Positions 36,198 through 45,478 of a stretch of 64,000 bases of DNA are shown here, piece by piece. The notes beneath the pieces are model-generated. The model was not told the DNA's origin, did no database searches, and saw only the letters and a list, made by a program, of their open reading frames with translations. Source of the DNA: Limnohabitans radicicola (GTDB lineage: Bacteria; Pseudomonadota; Gammaproteobacteria; Burkholderiales; Burkholderiaceae_C). The stretch is taken from contig NZ_JACYFT010000002.1 of the NCBI RefSeq assembly GCF_014837235.1, positions 1-64,000 of the forward strand, in the 5' to 3' direction. Each line of letters starts with the position of its first letter. Position 1 is the stretch's first letter. The position numbers and the translations under genes were made by a program.

Positions 36198-39100
36198 ATG
36201 TCAGATGACTTTATCGAGACCATATGGGCTCAATATTCGGTAGAAACTGAAGAGCATATTGAGGGCATCGAATCACTCCTGGTCCGTGCCGATGGTGGAG
36301 AGCTCTCAGGCGAAGAGATTTCCAGCCTGTTCCGTGCATTCCATTCGCTCAAAGGCTTGAGTCGCGTGATGGAGTTGGGCGCGCTCGAGGCCGTCGCCCA
36401 CCGTGCCGAGGATTTGTTGGGATTGGTGCGCGAGGGCGTGACGGGTCTGAACAAATCCACGGTGGACCTGTTGCTGCGTGCACTGGACGCCATCAAAGGG
36501 CTGCGTGACATTGCCGTGGCTGAGCGTTCCGATGGTCAAAAACCCACCGCCTTGTGCGAAGAGCTGGAGCAGGCATTCCGAAAGGCCACCGGTGGAGCAG
36601 CTGAGCCTGAAGCGCCTGCACCTGCCGCAGCCTCTGCCCCGGCTGCGCCCGCTGCATCTGCCGCCCAACCAGCGCCCAAAGCGCCTGCCAAAAAAGCACC
36701 ACCTCCGCAAGCCAAGAAGCTGGTCAAAATTTCTGCGTCTGGTACAGACGAGGATGCACCGGATGACCAGTCCATCTTTTTGCGCCTGCTCGCCAACGGT
36801 TTGCCCATTCTGGAGCAGCTGGCACTGTCGATTGCAGCCAACGAAGATCCAAAGCACATTTTTTCCGTGGCGAACGACATCCGTCGACCATTGATCTGGA
36901 TGATGCGGGCTTCCAACAAGCTCGGTTACCTGGGGATCACCCGCAGGATTCAAGACATTTCCGAAGCCTTGCCTGCAGATGAAAACATCAACCGGGCGCA
37001 AGGCGAAACCGTTGTGGACACCATCGTGGCTTTCCTCAGCGACTTGCGGACCTTGGGTGAAACCACCGGGAGCGATTTGGGTGGGGAGTCTCTGGCACAA
37101 GTCTTGTCGCGCACCCTGCGTGAAAGTCTGGACCATTTGCTCAGCAGCGTGGTCGACAACTTGCAAGTGCTTGAGGCAAGCCTGGGTCAGGTGGATGAAT
37201 CGGTGGCTGGCAATGTGTCCAATGCATTCGCACGCGTGCACACCTACCTGATGTCGTTGTTCCCGGACGCACATTGCGACCTGCCTTTGTTTTTGCAGGA
37301 TGCCTATGCACGGGCGGCGCGATCCGATCTGAAACTCGACGCGGACATCATCGCAGTCGCTCGGGACGCCGTGGCCTTGATCCGCGGTGTTTGTCAGAGC
37401 AAGGAGAAAAAACCGCTGCTCAATGCCGGCTTTGTCGAGCAACAAGACACCTTGTCACAGCGCATCAAGGACTGTGTCTGGGCGCATGACAATGCCAGTG
37501 ACATGTCGCCCCAGGAAATCGAGGCTTTCCATGCCTCCTTGGGCATCCGTGCCGAATTGGCGCAGCTGTTGTCTTCGGAGAACACACGCGAACTCAAGGA
37601 TTTGATCGACGGCGGCTCCAAGGCTTACCTGGTGGTTGCACACCTGGAGTCATCAGAGCAAATTGCCACTTCGTTCCTGTCATGGGTCTCCGAGCGTGGA
37701 CGCATCATCACCAACCGTTCGGTCTTTGTGGACGATGAGAGCTGGTACGAGATGCTTTTCATCTCGACGGGTGACTTTGACGACATCGATGCCGAAATCA
37801 AACAGCTGGATGCTGACCAGAATTTGATCAAGTTGCTGGGGCAGTTCGGTGTGGACAGTGGTCCCGCGGCGATCCAGTACCCTGCTGAAGTGCTCGACGA
37901 TCCCGCACCCGTACCTGCGCCAGCCTCAGCCCCAGTGGTGGCTCCTGTTCAAAGTGCCCCTGCCGCTCAGGCTGCGCCAGCAGAAAAGACAGAGCCAGTC
38001 AGCCAGGTGACGACCGCGGCCCCGGCAGCTGCGCCACCGCAAGCTGTGCAAACCGCCCCCACGGCGGCCGCGGCACCCGAGGCCGCCAAACGTGCACCTG
38101 CGCCCGCTGCTGCAGCTTCCAATGTGATTCGTGTGCCGGGCGAGATGCTCGATCAGTTCATGAACCAAATTGGTGAAATGGTGTTGGTTCGCGGCCAGTT
38201 GGCCCACGTCATTGCCGACCAGCGCCTGCGCGAACAGGCCATCGCGCTTCGCCGCTCCAGCGACAGTGGCCTTGCCGACATGGCTGGCGTGGCGCAGTTC
38301 CAGCGCCTGATCGACCTGATTGATGAACAAAACCGCCGTTTGCAAGAGACCGATGCCCTGATTCAGGGGGCACTGTCACGTTTGCAGGACAGCGTGATGG
38401 GCTTGCGGGTCGTGCCTGTGGAATTGGTCTTCAAGCGATTCCCCCGCATGGTGCGTGACCTCGCTCAGGCGCAAGGCAAGCAGATTCGCCTGGAATTGAC
38501 GGGCCAGGAGGTCAAGATTGACAAGGCCATGGTGGAGTCCCTGGCCGATCCATTGCTTCACATGGTCCGCAACAGCGCTGACCACGGCATTGAGACCATG
38601 GCCGAACGAAAACTCACCGACAAGCCCGAAGAGGCGGTGATCCGCATTCAGGCCGAGCAACAAGGCAGCCGAATCATCATCCGTGTGAGCGATGACGGCA
38701 AAGGCATCGATCCCGAGCGTGTCCGACGCAAAGCCGTGGAGCGCGGCCTGGTCAAGCACGAAGACAGCTTGCTGATGAGCCGTGATGACATTCTGAAGTT
38801 CATTTTCCGTGCGGGCTTCAGCACAGCCGACGTGGTCACAGAAACTTCAGGCCGTGGCGTGGGCATGGACGTCGTTCGAACCAATGTGATGCGCTTGGGT
38901 GGAAACATCCACCTCGATTCAGAGTTGGGTCGTGGCACCACATTCACGATGCAAATGCCGTTGTCCGCTGCGGTCCAAGAGGTGCTGCTGGTCAACACCG
39001 CCAATCAGACCCTGGCCGTGCCCGGGCGCTATGTGGCCGAGCTGGTCGAGATCAATGAGACCGATGTCCAGACCGTCAAAGGCCGCACGGCCATCATCTT

Positions 39101-39419
39101 GCGTGGCAGCTTCTTGCCGATTGTGCGCCTGGAAGAGTTGTTGGGCTTCAAGCAAGTGAGTGATGAACCGCATCGCTTTGTGGTGGTCCTGTCCGACGGT
39201 CAGCGCACTTTGGGTGTGACGGTGGACGAATTTGTGGGTCGCCAGGAGTTGTTCACGAAAGACATTCATCCCCGTCTGGCAGCTTTGCCTGGTGTGGGAG
39301 GTGCGTCCATCCTGGGGGATGGTCGCGTGGTGTTGATCCTGGATGGCCCAGCCATTTACCGATTGGCTGAAAACATTGGCAACCAGATGCCATTGCCAAG
39401 CCTGGCTGCGGCGGCCTGA
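36198..39419 (+). CDS. cheA: Chemotaxis histidine kinase CheA (long form)
   Basis: A 1073-aa kinase, much longer than the E. coli type. The Hpt domain has phospho-acceptor His49 in FHSLKG. A Pro/Ala/Lys linker (about 133-172) is followed by a long helical central region (about 180-560) with no sure family, then a second Pro/Ala-rich linker (about 565-645). The dimerisation domain (about 650-750), HATPase (HMVRNSADHGIE, DDGKGID, GRGVGMDVV) and C-terminal CheW-like domain (about 925-1065) follow. There is no fused receiver. Four receptors and several CheW domains in the cluster suggest it is the central kinase. The central region may contain decayed Hpt or a docking module. Confidence 0.92.
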   Translation: MSDDFIETIWAQYSVETEEHIEGIESLLVRADGGELSGEEISSLFRAFHSLKGLSRVMELGALEAVAHRAEDLLGLVREGVTGLNKSTVDLLLRALDAIKGLRDIAVAERSDGQKPTALCEELEQAFRKATGGAAEPEAPAPAAASAPAAPAASAAQPAPKAPAKKAPPPQAKKLVKISASGTDEDAPDDQSIFLRLLANGLPILEQLALSIAANEDPKHIFSVANDIRRPLIWMMRASNKLGYLGITRRIQDISEALPADENINRAQGETVVDTIVAFLSDLRTLGETTGSDLGGESLAQVLSRTLRESLDHLLSSVVDNLQVLEASLGQVDESVAGNVSNAFARVHTYLMSLFPDAHCDLPLFLQDAYARAARSDLKLDADIIAVARDAVALIRGVCQSKEKKPLLNAGFVEQQDTLSQRIKDCVWAHDNASDMSPQEIEAFHASLGIRAELAQLLSSENTRELKDLIDGGSKAYLVVAHLESSEQIATSFLSWVSERGRIITNRSVFVDDESWYEMLFISTGDFDDIDAEIKQLDADQNLIKLLGQFGVDSGPAAIQYPAEVLDDPAPVPAPASAPVVAPVQSAPAAQAAPAEKTEPVSQVTTAAPAAAPPQAVQTAPTAAAAPEAAKRAPAPAAAASNVIRVPGEMLDQFMNQIGEMVLVRGQLAHVIADQRLREQAIALRRSSDSGLADMAGVAQFQRLIDLIDEQNRRLQETDALIQGALSRLQDSVMGLRVVPVELVFKRFPRMVRDLAQAQGKQIRLELTGQEVKIDKAMVESLADPLLHMVRNSADHGIETMAERKLTDKPEEAVIRIQAEQQGSRIIIRVSDDGKGIDPERVRRKAVERGLVKHEDSLLMSRDDILKFIFRAGFSTADVVTETSGRGVGMDVVRTNVMRLGGNIHLDSELGRGTTFTMQMPLSAAVQEVLLVNTANQTLAVPGRYVAELVEINETDVQTVKGRTAIILRGSFLPIVRLEELLGFKQVSDEPHRFVVVLSDGQRTLGVTVDEFVGRQELFTKDIHPRLAALPGVGGASILGDGRVVLILDGPAIYRLAENIGNQMPLPSLAAAA

Positions 39420-39424
39420 CGACC

Positions 39425-39865
39425 ATGGCCATCTACCTTCATGTTCAAGCTGGCAAATTGCAGCTCTTGCTGGATGCATTGGGTGTGCATGAAGTGCTGA
39501 GTCTGGAAGCGCTGGCCGTTGGTGGCCAGGGCGACCATGTCCAGTGGCGTGAACAGGTCCTGAGTTCGGTGCCTGTGCAAGCTTTTTTTGGACAAAGCCA
39601 TGGTGCTGAGGGTCCGATGGGCGTCGTCTACAGCGCCACCGATGCCGATGTCCCGATGATGCTGAAAGTGGATGCCGTGCTGGGCTTGCGCAACATCCAT
39701 GACCAGGAATGGTTGCCCATGCCCCGCTTGCCGTCGGCCACCATGGTGTTTTTCGATGCGCTGGTCCAGGATCTTCACTCGGATGCACAGCTGTACCGTT
39801 TGCGCCGCCCGCTGGACCGGGCCTTGTTTCACTGGACGTCTACGTCGGATCGCGACGCAAATTGA
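39425..39865 (+). CDS. Small CheW-like protein
   Basis: A 146-aa protein beginning 5 bp after cheA. Its first 100 residues follow a CheW beta pattern (LHVQAGKLQLLLDALGVHEVL; then GVVYSATDADVPMMLKVDAV), but conserved receptor-contact motifs are weak. It is therefore a diverged coupling protein or a related scaffold. Its 3' end overlaps the convergent cNMP-binding gene by 26 bp. Confidence 0.6.
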   Translation: MAIYLHVQAGKLQLLLDALGVHEVLSLEALAVGGQGDHVQWREQVLSSVPVQAFFGQSHGAEGPMGVVYSATDADVPMMLKVDAVLGLRNIHDQEWLPMPRLPSATMVFFDALVQDLHSDAQLYRLRRPLDRALFHWTSTSDRDAN

Positions 39866-40226
39866 GCTCCGGGATCGCTGAACGGATCGAGTTGTTCAAG
39901 TAAAGCTGCAGAAACAGTGCCTCCAGGACCGGCCGGATCAGTGAGGTCTGGCTTTGAACGATTTCCTGCAGCGATTCGGCCGTCATCTGGACACAAATCA
40001 GATCGGTCACTGCAATGGCCGTAGCGCCCCGCACACCACTGGTCAAAATGGCTTGTTCTCCGAATGCTTCTCCCGGGCCCAAGCGAACCAGGAACGTGTT
40101 TGCGGGGGGGACAAACAGATCGACCTCGCCCGACTCGATCATGAAAAACGTATTGGCTTGTTCCCCACGCGAGAACAGCACGTCGCCAGCCTTGTAACTC
40201 TGGACCGGAAAATAGGCTTCGCTCAT
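39840..40226 (-). CDS. Cyclic-nucleotide-binding domain protein
   Basis: A 128-aa protein consisting of one cNMP-binding domain. Visible elements are the beta-roll FFMIESGEVDLFV and the phosphate-binding cassette GEAFGEQAILTSGVRGATA, with the Glu and the Arg that hold the ribose and phosphate. No output domain follows. The ATG overlaps the stop of the preceding cNMP-type gene (ATGA), so the pair is translationally coupled; the longer upstream frame is not needed. Binding of cAMP made by the cyclase in this cluster is a reasonable inference. Confidence 0.8.
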   Translation of the reverse strand: MSEAYFPVQSYKAGDVLFSRGEQANTFFMIESGEVDLFVPPANTFLVRLGPGEAFGEQAILTSGVRGATAIAVTDLICVQMTAESLQEIVQSQTSLIRPVLEALFLQLYLNNSIRSAIPELNLRRDPT

Positions 40227-40708
40227 CGCAGACTTTCGGGCGTATTGACCAGGCCAATGGCACGCATGACCGTTACGCGGCAAATGCTGCGCAGTCCTGC
40301 ATCGGTGTTGCGGATTTCTTCGGCCGCGCGCTGGATGGGAATGATGCGGGTGTTGAGCAGTGTTTCTGCCTGGAGCGTCCAGGGCATGGGCACTTGTGCA
40401 ATGCCCTCGGCCAGGCCGATCACCGCGCCGGGGCCCATGTAAAACGAAGTCTCGCCAGCAGTCACCCGCACTTGTCCCTGGAAAATGATGTGTGCCTCGT
40501 CCACGAGATCGCCCTGATTGAACAGGGTGTGGCCTTTGCTGAAAATGGCACTGCGCAGAAAACTCGAGGAGCGAAGGCGTGAAAACAGGTGCTCCTCGCT
40601 GCTGAGCTTGGTGTCCTGTTCGGCGTCGGTCAGAGGCAAGCCATGGCTGTCAAGCAATCCCATCTGGGAGAGTTTTTGAACATTGATGCCAAAAAAGAAG
40701 GAATCCAC
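40223..40708 (-). CDS. cNMP-binding-like domain protein lacking the phosphate Arg
   Basis: A 161-aa protein with a jelly-roll pattern of the cNMP-binding family (GHTLFNQGDLVDEAHIIFQG, then VRVTAGE, and GPGAVIGLAEGIAQVP). The position of the phosphate-contacting Arg is occupied by Pro/Trp-containing sequence, so nucleotide binding may be lost. It is encoded directly upstream of, and coupled to, an apparently intact cNMP-binding protein. It may pair with it as a regulatory partner (inference). Confidence 0.7.
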   Translation of the reverse strand: MDSFFFGINVQKLSQMGLLDSHGLPLTDAEQDTKLSSEEHLFSRLRSSSFLRSAIFSKGHTLFNQGDLVDEAHIIFQGQVRVTAGETSFYMGPGAVIGLAEGIAQVPMPWTLQAETLLNTRIIPIQRAAEEIRNTDAGLRSICRVTVMRAIGLVNTPESLR

Positions 40709-40954
40709 GTTGAACTAGTCCTTGAAACGGTCGTTGACGACATCACGCACACTTGGTCAAAGGGATTCAAGCGGGATACAAAAGATCCGGTGCGATGAGC
40801 AGCAAGGCGATGCGGTCATCCAGTGGCCCTTGCATGTGAAATGCCCGTGCCGAGATCATAGCCGCTCGAGCAGGTGGGCATGCCAGCTGCGAGCATCATT
40901 CGGCGTGGATTGCCGGGCTTGGACTTGGCCTGCCTGGCCAGTTCGGCCAGGGTG

Positions 40955-43057
40955 TCAGCGCAGCACGGCGCTCTTTTGGGCGGCGTCGATCAGGGCTTGG
41001 GCGTCTTCGGCCAAGAGGAAGCCTTCTTTCATGGCGCGTTCGGTGGCTTGGCGCACGGCTTGCACATAGCCCTCATGTGAGCCATAGCGCTCTTGCAGCG
41101 ACAGGCGGGTGTCGTTGTTGGCCTGACGCTCGGCAGCGGTCTTGGCAAAGGGCACCATGCCGCCCACGTAGTTGCAGATCTCGCCCTGGTGGAAGGGGCG
41201 CGCACCGCCTGCGGTCACGTTCCAGCCCAGGTAGGTGCCCAGCGGTGCATCGAGCAGCACCACGGGCACGCCGCCCACTTCGTTGCCGTCGGCATCCACC
41301 TTGGGGGCGTACATCGTCAGCACCTGTTTGATCTTGGGCGGCGCGTTGCTGGGCACGCCCGAGCCGTCAATGGCTTTGAAGCCGGGGCCCCAGTCGTAGT
41401 CGTGCACGGGCATGATGAAGTCACGCTCGGGCACCGTGGGGCGCAGGCCCGGCAGGGTGGGGTAGCCCAGCGCGGTTTTTTCGGCCACCGCCAGTTGGTT
41501 TTTGCTCAGCATGGGGTAACGGCTGGCGGGGGGCTCGGTGCCTTTCATGACCCAGTGGCGAAAGTGCAGGCGCAGAGCATTGACCGTTTCCTTGTGCGGC
41601 ACGGGGTTGGCGGGCAGCAGGCCCTGGCCAAAGTTGTTGCCGGGGCACATGGGGCCTGCCTTGGGCAAGCCTGCGCCGGGAATGCTGGTGTCAAAGCCGC
41701 CCGCGCCACCGCCGTGGTTGCTGCTGGCAATGTAATAGCGTTTGACGTTGGCGGGCAGGGGCAGGTCTTGCTTGGCGTCGGTGCCAATCCATTCGGGCGT
41801 GAGCTTCAAAGCCCAGACTTCGGCCGAGCCAAAGTGTTCCATGATCTTGGGGCAGGTGCGGGTTTGGGTGCAGCGGTCCAGGATGCCCGCTGCGGGCAAA
41901 CCGCGCACTGGGTCGGGGCGGGGCAGCCACCACTGCGGGCCTTCGCTGCCCGCTTGGTACAGCTCCAGCACGCCGTCAGGCTGCGCCCAGCGGAAGTTGA
42001 GTGCAATGCGGCGGCCCGCGATGATGGGCCACAAGCCTTCGTGCACTTGCCGACCCGTTTCGTCCCGGTTGAAGCCCAGGTGCAGCCAGCCGCGCAGGTA
42101 GTTGCCCGACTGCGAAATGCCCCTTGCAATGCTGTGCGTCACCGTGTTGGCCACCGGGTTGGGGGTGCCCGCGTCGTCGGCCTTGGCGTGCTTGAAGAAC
42201 ACGGCCACATCGCGCCAGGCTGCAAACCCGATGCCCAACACATAGGGGTCTTGCGCGGTGAAGACGACCTGGTACAGGCGCTTGGCGTCAAAGCCGTTTT
42301 TCAGGCAAATCTGTGTGGGGTCGGGCATGCCGGGGAATGGATTTTGTGCGTCGCATTTGGCCCAGGCCCAGTCGGTGGGGGCGATGGTTTGCTCGTCAAA
42401 GACTTCGCCATTCATGTTCTCGCGCCCGCGTGAGACCAGGGTGGCTTTGGCGGTGTCGAGGCTCGCGGGTTTGTAGGGTACGGGGTTGGTCTGCACCATG
42501 AGCGGCTGCGATGCAGCACCTGTGCGGTTGACGATGCGTGCGAACACCTGACCCTGGACGGGGCTGCCGTCGGGGTTGCGGGCCACAGGCACTTGCAAAA
42601 ACTGCATGCCGTCGATGCTGGCCTTGGGCTTGACGGTGGTGGCGCCTGCGTTGTCGCCTTGCCAGGCGCTGAACAGGCCAATGTCGCCTACAGCCAGTTC
42701 TTGCTCAGCAGGCAAGCCCACCCGGCCCCGGTTGGGCACGTCGTGCCACATGAGGCCACTGGCGTCTTGGAGGTTTACGGGTTTGTAGATCGCAAACGAG
42801 GCCACGTAGCGGACTTTGCCGTCGGTGTCTTTGGCCAGTTCGATGTCCTGGATGATGGCGTTTTGCGCGAGCTTGGGGTCCAGTTCGCCAAAGGCGCGGC
42901 CAACGACTTGCTCGTATGCGATGCCTGCGGGTTTGCCGGGCACGCTAGGCACAGGCCGGGTGTCGTCGATCACGATGCGGGTGACGCGGGCTTGGGCGGT
43001 GTGGCCCATCAAAGCGAGCAAGGCGGCGCCGAACAGTTTGTGATGGATGGGCCTCAT
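40955..43057 (-). CDS. Secreted alpha/beta hydrolase domain protein
   Basis: A 700-aa protein with a signal peptide (about 1-23, LFGAALLALMGHTAQA). The body resembles the large alpha/beta hydrolase domain family (PF20091 type), with ARGISQSGNYLRGW as a plausible nucleophile elbow, SNHGGGAG, and a late MYAPKVDADGNEVGG segment. The substrate is unknown; members are annotated only as hydrolases. ATG 43057 is preceded by AGGAC, while the frame upstream of it lacks coding character. It stands alone between the chemosensory cluster and a divergent Crp-like regulator 376 bp away, which could control it. Confidence 0.7.
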   Translation of the reverse strand: MRPIHHKLFGAALLALMGHTAQARVTRIVIDDTRPVPSVPGKPAGIAYEQVVGRAFGELDPKLAQNAIIQDIELAKDTDGKVRYVASFAIYKPVNLQDASGLMWHDVPNRGRVGLPAEQELAVGDIGLFSAWQGDNAGATTVKPKASIDGMQFLQVPVARNPDGSPVQGQVFARIVNRTGAASQPLMVQTNPVPYKPASLDTAKATLVSRGRENMNGEVFDEQTIAPTDWAWAKCDAQNPFPGMPDPTQICLKNGFDAKRLYQVVFTAQDPYVLGIGFAAWRDVAVFFKHAKADDAGTPNPVANTVTHSIARGISQSGNYLRGWLHLGFNRDETGRQVHEGLWPIIAGRRIALNFRWAQPDGVLELYQAGSEGPQWWLPRPDPVRGLPAAGILDRCTQTRTCPKIMEHFGSAEVWALKLTPEWIGTDAKQDLPLPANVKRYYIASSNHGGGAGGFDTSIPGAGLPKAGPMCPGNNFGQGLLPANPVPHKETVNALRLHFRHWVMKGTEPPASRYPMLSKNQLAVAEKTALGYPTLPGLRPTVPERDFIMPVHDYDWGPGFKAIDGSGVPSNAPPKIKQVLTMYAPKVDADGNEVGGVPVVLLDAPLGTYLGWNVTAGGARPFHQGEICNYVGGMVPFAKTAAERQANNDTRLSLQERYGSHEGYVQAVRQATERAMKEGFLLAEDAQALIDAAQKSAVLR

Positions 43058-43432
43058 GTGGGTGTCCTGTCTGGGCAGTGGTCTGAAGTTGTTGCCTGGA
43101 TTCAACAGGATTTGCGTCTTTGCGACAAGGGTGCTGACCCGCGAACGGCCTGCGTGCACTGCGTTCGCAGCCACCTTGGCGACAAATCAAACGCGTGTCT
43201 GAATGCTTTGTTTTTTGACAGAGGTATTGTTTTTCTGGCACTTGCTGTCTCAAAGTTCACATCTGATCGATGGACACTTCTTGTGAGCAAGGGACACACC
43301 GATTCATGGCAAAAATGTCAAAACAATTTTTTGTTAATAAATTTTTGCCTATGTGTTGTTCCACACAAAGTTGGTGCATTTGAAGTTTTAGAGTGGTTTT
43401 GTCATTTTAAAAACCGTTCGAAAAGTGTCCCT

Positions 43433-44167
43433 ATGCCACCACGCGCCAACGAGTTACTTGCACAATTGCCCGACAGTGAATACCAGCAGTTCAGGCCCCA
43501 TCTGGAGCTGACCAGTTTGTCCAAAGGGCAGGACCTGTTTCAACCTGGTGATTTGCCCAGCCATGTGTATTTCCCCATTGGGGCGATGGTTTCGGTCATG
43601 AAAGACATGGAGGACGGCTTCAGCGTCGAAACCTACATGTTGGGCAAGTCCTCCATGGTGGGGCATTGCGCGGTTTTCGGCCCGTGTTTTTACCGAGCCA
43701 ACGTGCGCAGCAGTGGCCTGGCGTACAAGCTATTGGTTTCTACACTGCACCGATTGATGCCCACTTGCCCGATGTTCGTGCAGTCGGCGATGCGCTTGAT
43801 GGGGCGGGCAATCGCGCAGCTGTCGCAGGCCGTTGTGTGCTGCAAACACCATTCGGTCGAGAAACAGATGATGCGCTGGATGCTCATCACCTTGGACCGC
43901 ACATTTGAGTCCGAAATCCCGATGACGCACCAGGAAATTGCAGATCGTCTGGGCTTTCGGCGCGAAGCGATCACGCTGGCCTTGGGCAAATTGATGGAGC
44001 GTGGCCACATCCTCGTCAAACGCGGTGTGATCGATGTGGTCGATCGCCAGGCCTTGGAGGCACGGGTGTGTGACTGCTATTGGATCGGTCAGGAAAAGAC
44101 CAAGCCCAACTTCAGCCAACTTTCCCTGGCCTTTCCCCGCGCTGAATCGACGTCTGTCTGGTCATGA
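43433..44167 (+). CDS. Crp/Fnr-family transcription regulator
   Basis: A 244-aa regulator. The N-terminal effector domain (about 10-130) has GQDLFQPGDLPSHVYFPIGA, but the cassette (MLGKSSMVGHCAVFG) lacks the cAMP-binding Glu and Arg, and there is no FNR-type Cys cluster. The C-terminal HTH (about 170-220) has HQEIADRLGFRREAITLALG. The signal is therefore unknown. ATG 43433 follows an AT-rich promoter-like stretch; the frame runs upstream inside the antisense of the hydrolase and is not real there. It is divergent from the hydrolase gene. Confidence 0.82.
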   Translation: MPPRANELLAQLPDSEYQQFRPHLELTSLSKGQDLFQPGDLPSHVYFPIGAMVSVMKDMEDGFSVETYMLGKSSMVGHCAVFGPCFYRANVRSSGLAYKLLVSTLHRLMPTCPMFVQSAMRLMGRAIAQLSQAVVCCKHHSVEKQMMRWMLITLDRTFESEIPMTHQEIADRLGFRREAITLALGKLMERGHILVKRGVIDVVDRQALEARVCDCYWIGQEKTKPNFSQLSLAFPRAESTSVWS

Positions 44168-44248
44168 AGGTCTGAGTGTCAGCGTGATGCCCACGCGACC
44201 TGCTCTGGGCGGCCTGCACATTACGATGGGGGCATCGAAAGGCCTTGG

Positions 44249-45472
44249 ATGTCCTCATTTTTCACGCCCTCATTCAAACGGTTGGCCTGGTCCAATCTGC
44301 TGGCTCAATCGGCCGAGCAGCTGAGCCTGGCCGCTGTGCCCATCGTGGCGGTGCTGCTTTTGCAAGCCGGGCCGGGCGAGATCGGTTTGCTGGCCTCGAT
44401 CCAGTCGCTGCCGTTTTTGCTGCTGTCGATGCCGCTGGGCCTCTTGGCCGACCGCACCTCGCGCACCCGCTTGATGGCGTTGGCCGAGTCGCTGCGGGCG
44501 GTGGCCTTGTTGCTTTTGTTGGCGCTGATCATCACAGGCCATGTGTCGATCACGGCGCTGGCGGTCATCGGGTTTTTGGCGGCGGTGGGCACGGTGGCGT
44601 TCAGCGTGGCCGCGCCCTCACTCGTGCCCGCGCTGGTGCAGGTCGATGGTTTGGCGCAGGCCAATGGGCGGCTGGAGCTGGCACGCAGTGCAGCGTTTGC
44701 GGCAGGCCCGGCCTTGGCCGGGGCCTTGATCGCGTGGACCGGGGCGTCTGCAGCGTTTGTGTTGTCGGGCATGTTGTCGGTGTCGGCCGTGCTGTGCCTG
44801 CGTGGCATTGCCGAGCCCCAGCGCGCCGCCATGCCTGCGCGCCACCCTTTGCTGGAGCTGCAGGACGGTGCCAAGTGGGTGTGGCAGAGCGATTTGCTGC
44901 GGCCCATCGTGTTTTGCTCGATCGCCTGGAACATATCGTGGTTCATGCTGCAGGCGGCGTATGTGCCCTATGCGATCCACGACCTGGGCCTGGACGCCAG
45001 CGGTGTGGGGGTGACGCTCGCGTGCTACGGCGTGGGCATGATCGTGGGGGCCTTGCTCGCGCCGCGTGTGGTGCGGGCGCTGCCGTTCGGGCAGGCGATT
45101 TTGCTCGGGCCTTATTTCTCGGTGCTGGCGGCGTTCACCATGGCCCTGACCTTGTTCTGGCCGCACGGCTGGCTGGCCGCGTTGTCTTACTTTTTGTTCG
45201 GGGCAGGGCCGATCATCTGGACCATCACCTCGACCACGCTGCGCCAGACGGTGACACCCCGCGCCATGATCGGGCGGGTCACATCGATCAACATCGTGGT
45301 CAGCACAGGCGCGCGTCCGCTGGGGGCGGCGTTGGGCGGTGTGGTGGGGGTGAGTTTCCCGGTGTCGGTCAGTCTGTGGTGCGTGGTGCTGGGCTTTGGC
45401 GTACAGGCCATCATCATCAGCGCGTCCAAGGTCCGCACTTTGAAGCGTTTGCCCGATCCCTTGCCCGACTGA
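44249..45472 (+). CDS. Major facilitator superfamily exporter
   Basis: A 407-aa inner-membrane transporter with about 10-12 hydrophobic helices. The loop between helices 2 and 3 has the MFS signature GLLADRTSRTRLM. The overall pattern resembles the EntS-like MFS_3 group of efflux proteins. The substrate is not predictable. It lies 81 bp after the Crp-like regulator on the same strand and converges with the CoA transferase gene, whose end is only 6 bp away. Confidence 0.85.
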   Translation: MSSFFTPSFKRLAWSNLLAQSAEQLSLAAVPIVAVLLLQAGPGEIGLLASIQSLPFLLLSMPLGLLADRTSRTRLMALAESLRAVALLLLLALIITGHVSITALAVIGFLAAVGTVAFSVAAPSLVPALVQVDGLAQANGRLELARSAAFAAGPALAGALIAWTGASAAFVLSGMLSVSAVLCLRGIAEPQRAAMPARHPLLELQDGAKWVWQSDLLRPIVFCSIAWNISWFMLQAAYVPYAIHDLGLDASGVGVTLACYGVGMIVGALLAPRVVRALPFGQAILLGPYFSVLAAFTMALTLFWPHGWLAALSYFLFGAGPIIWTITSTTLRQTVTPRAMIGRVTSINIVVSTGARPLGAALGGVVGVSFPVSVSLWCVVLGFGVQAIIISASKVRTLKRLPDPLPD

Positions 45473-45478
45473 GCGCGT

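Noticed and set aside
43141..43168. Stem GCGAACG/CGTTCGC between the hydrolase and the Crp-like gene as a terminator
   Set aside because: The genes there are divergent, the stem is only 7 bp and no T-run follows.
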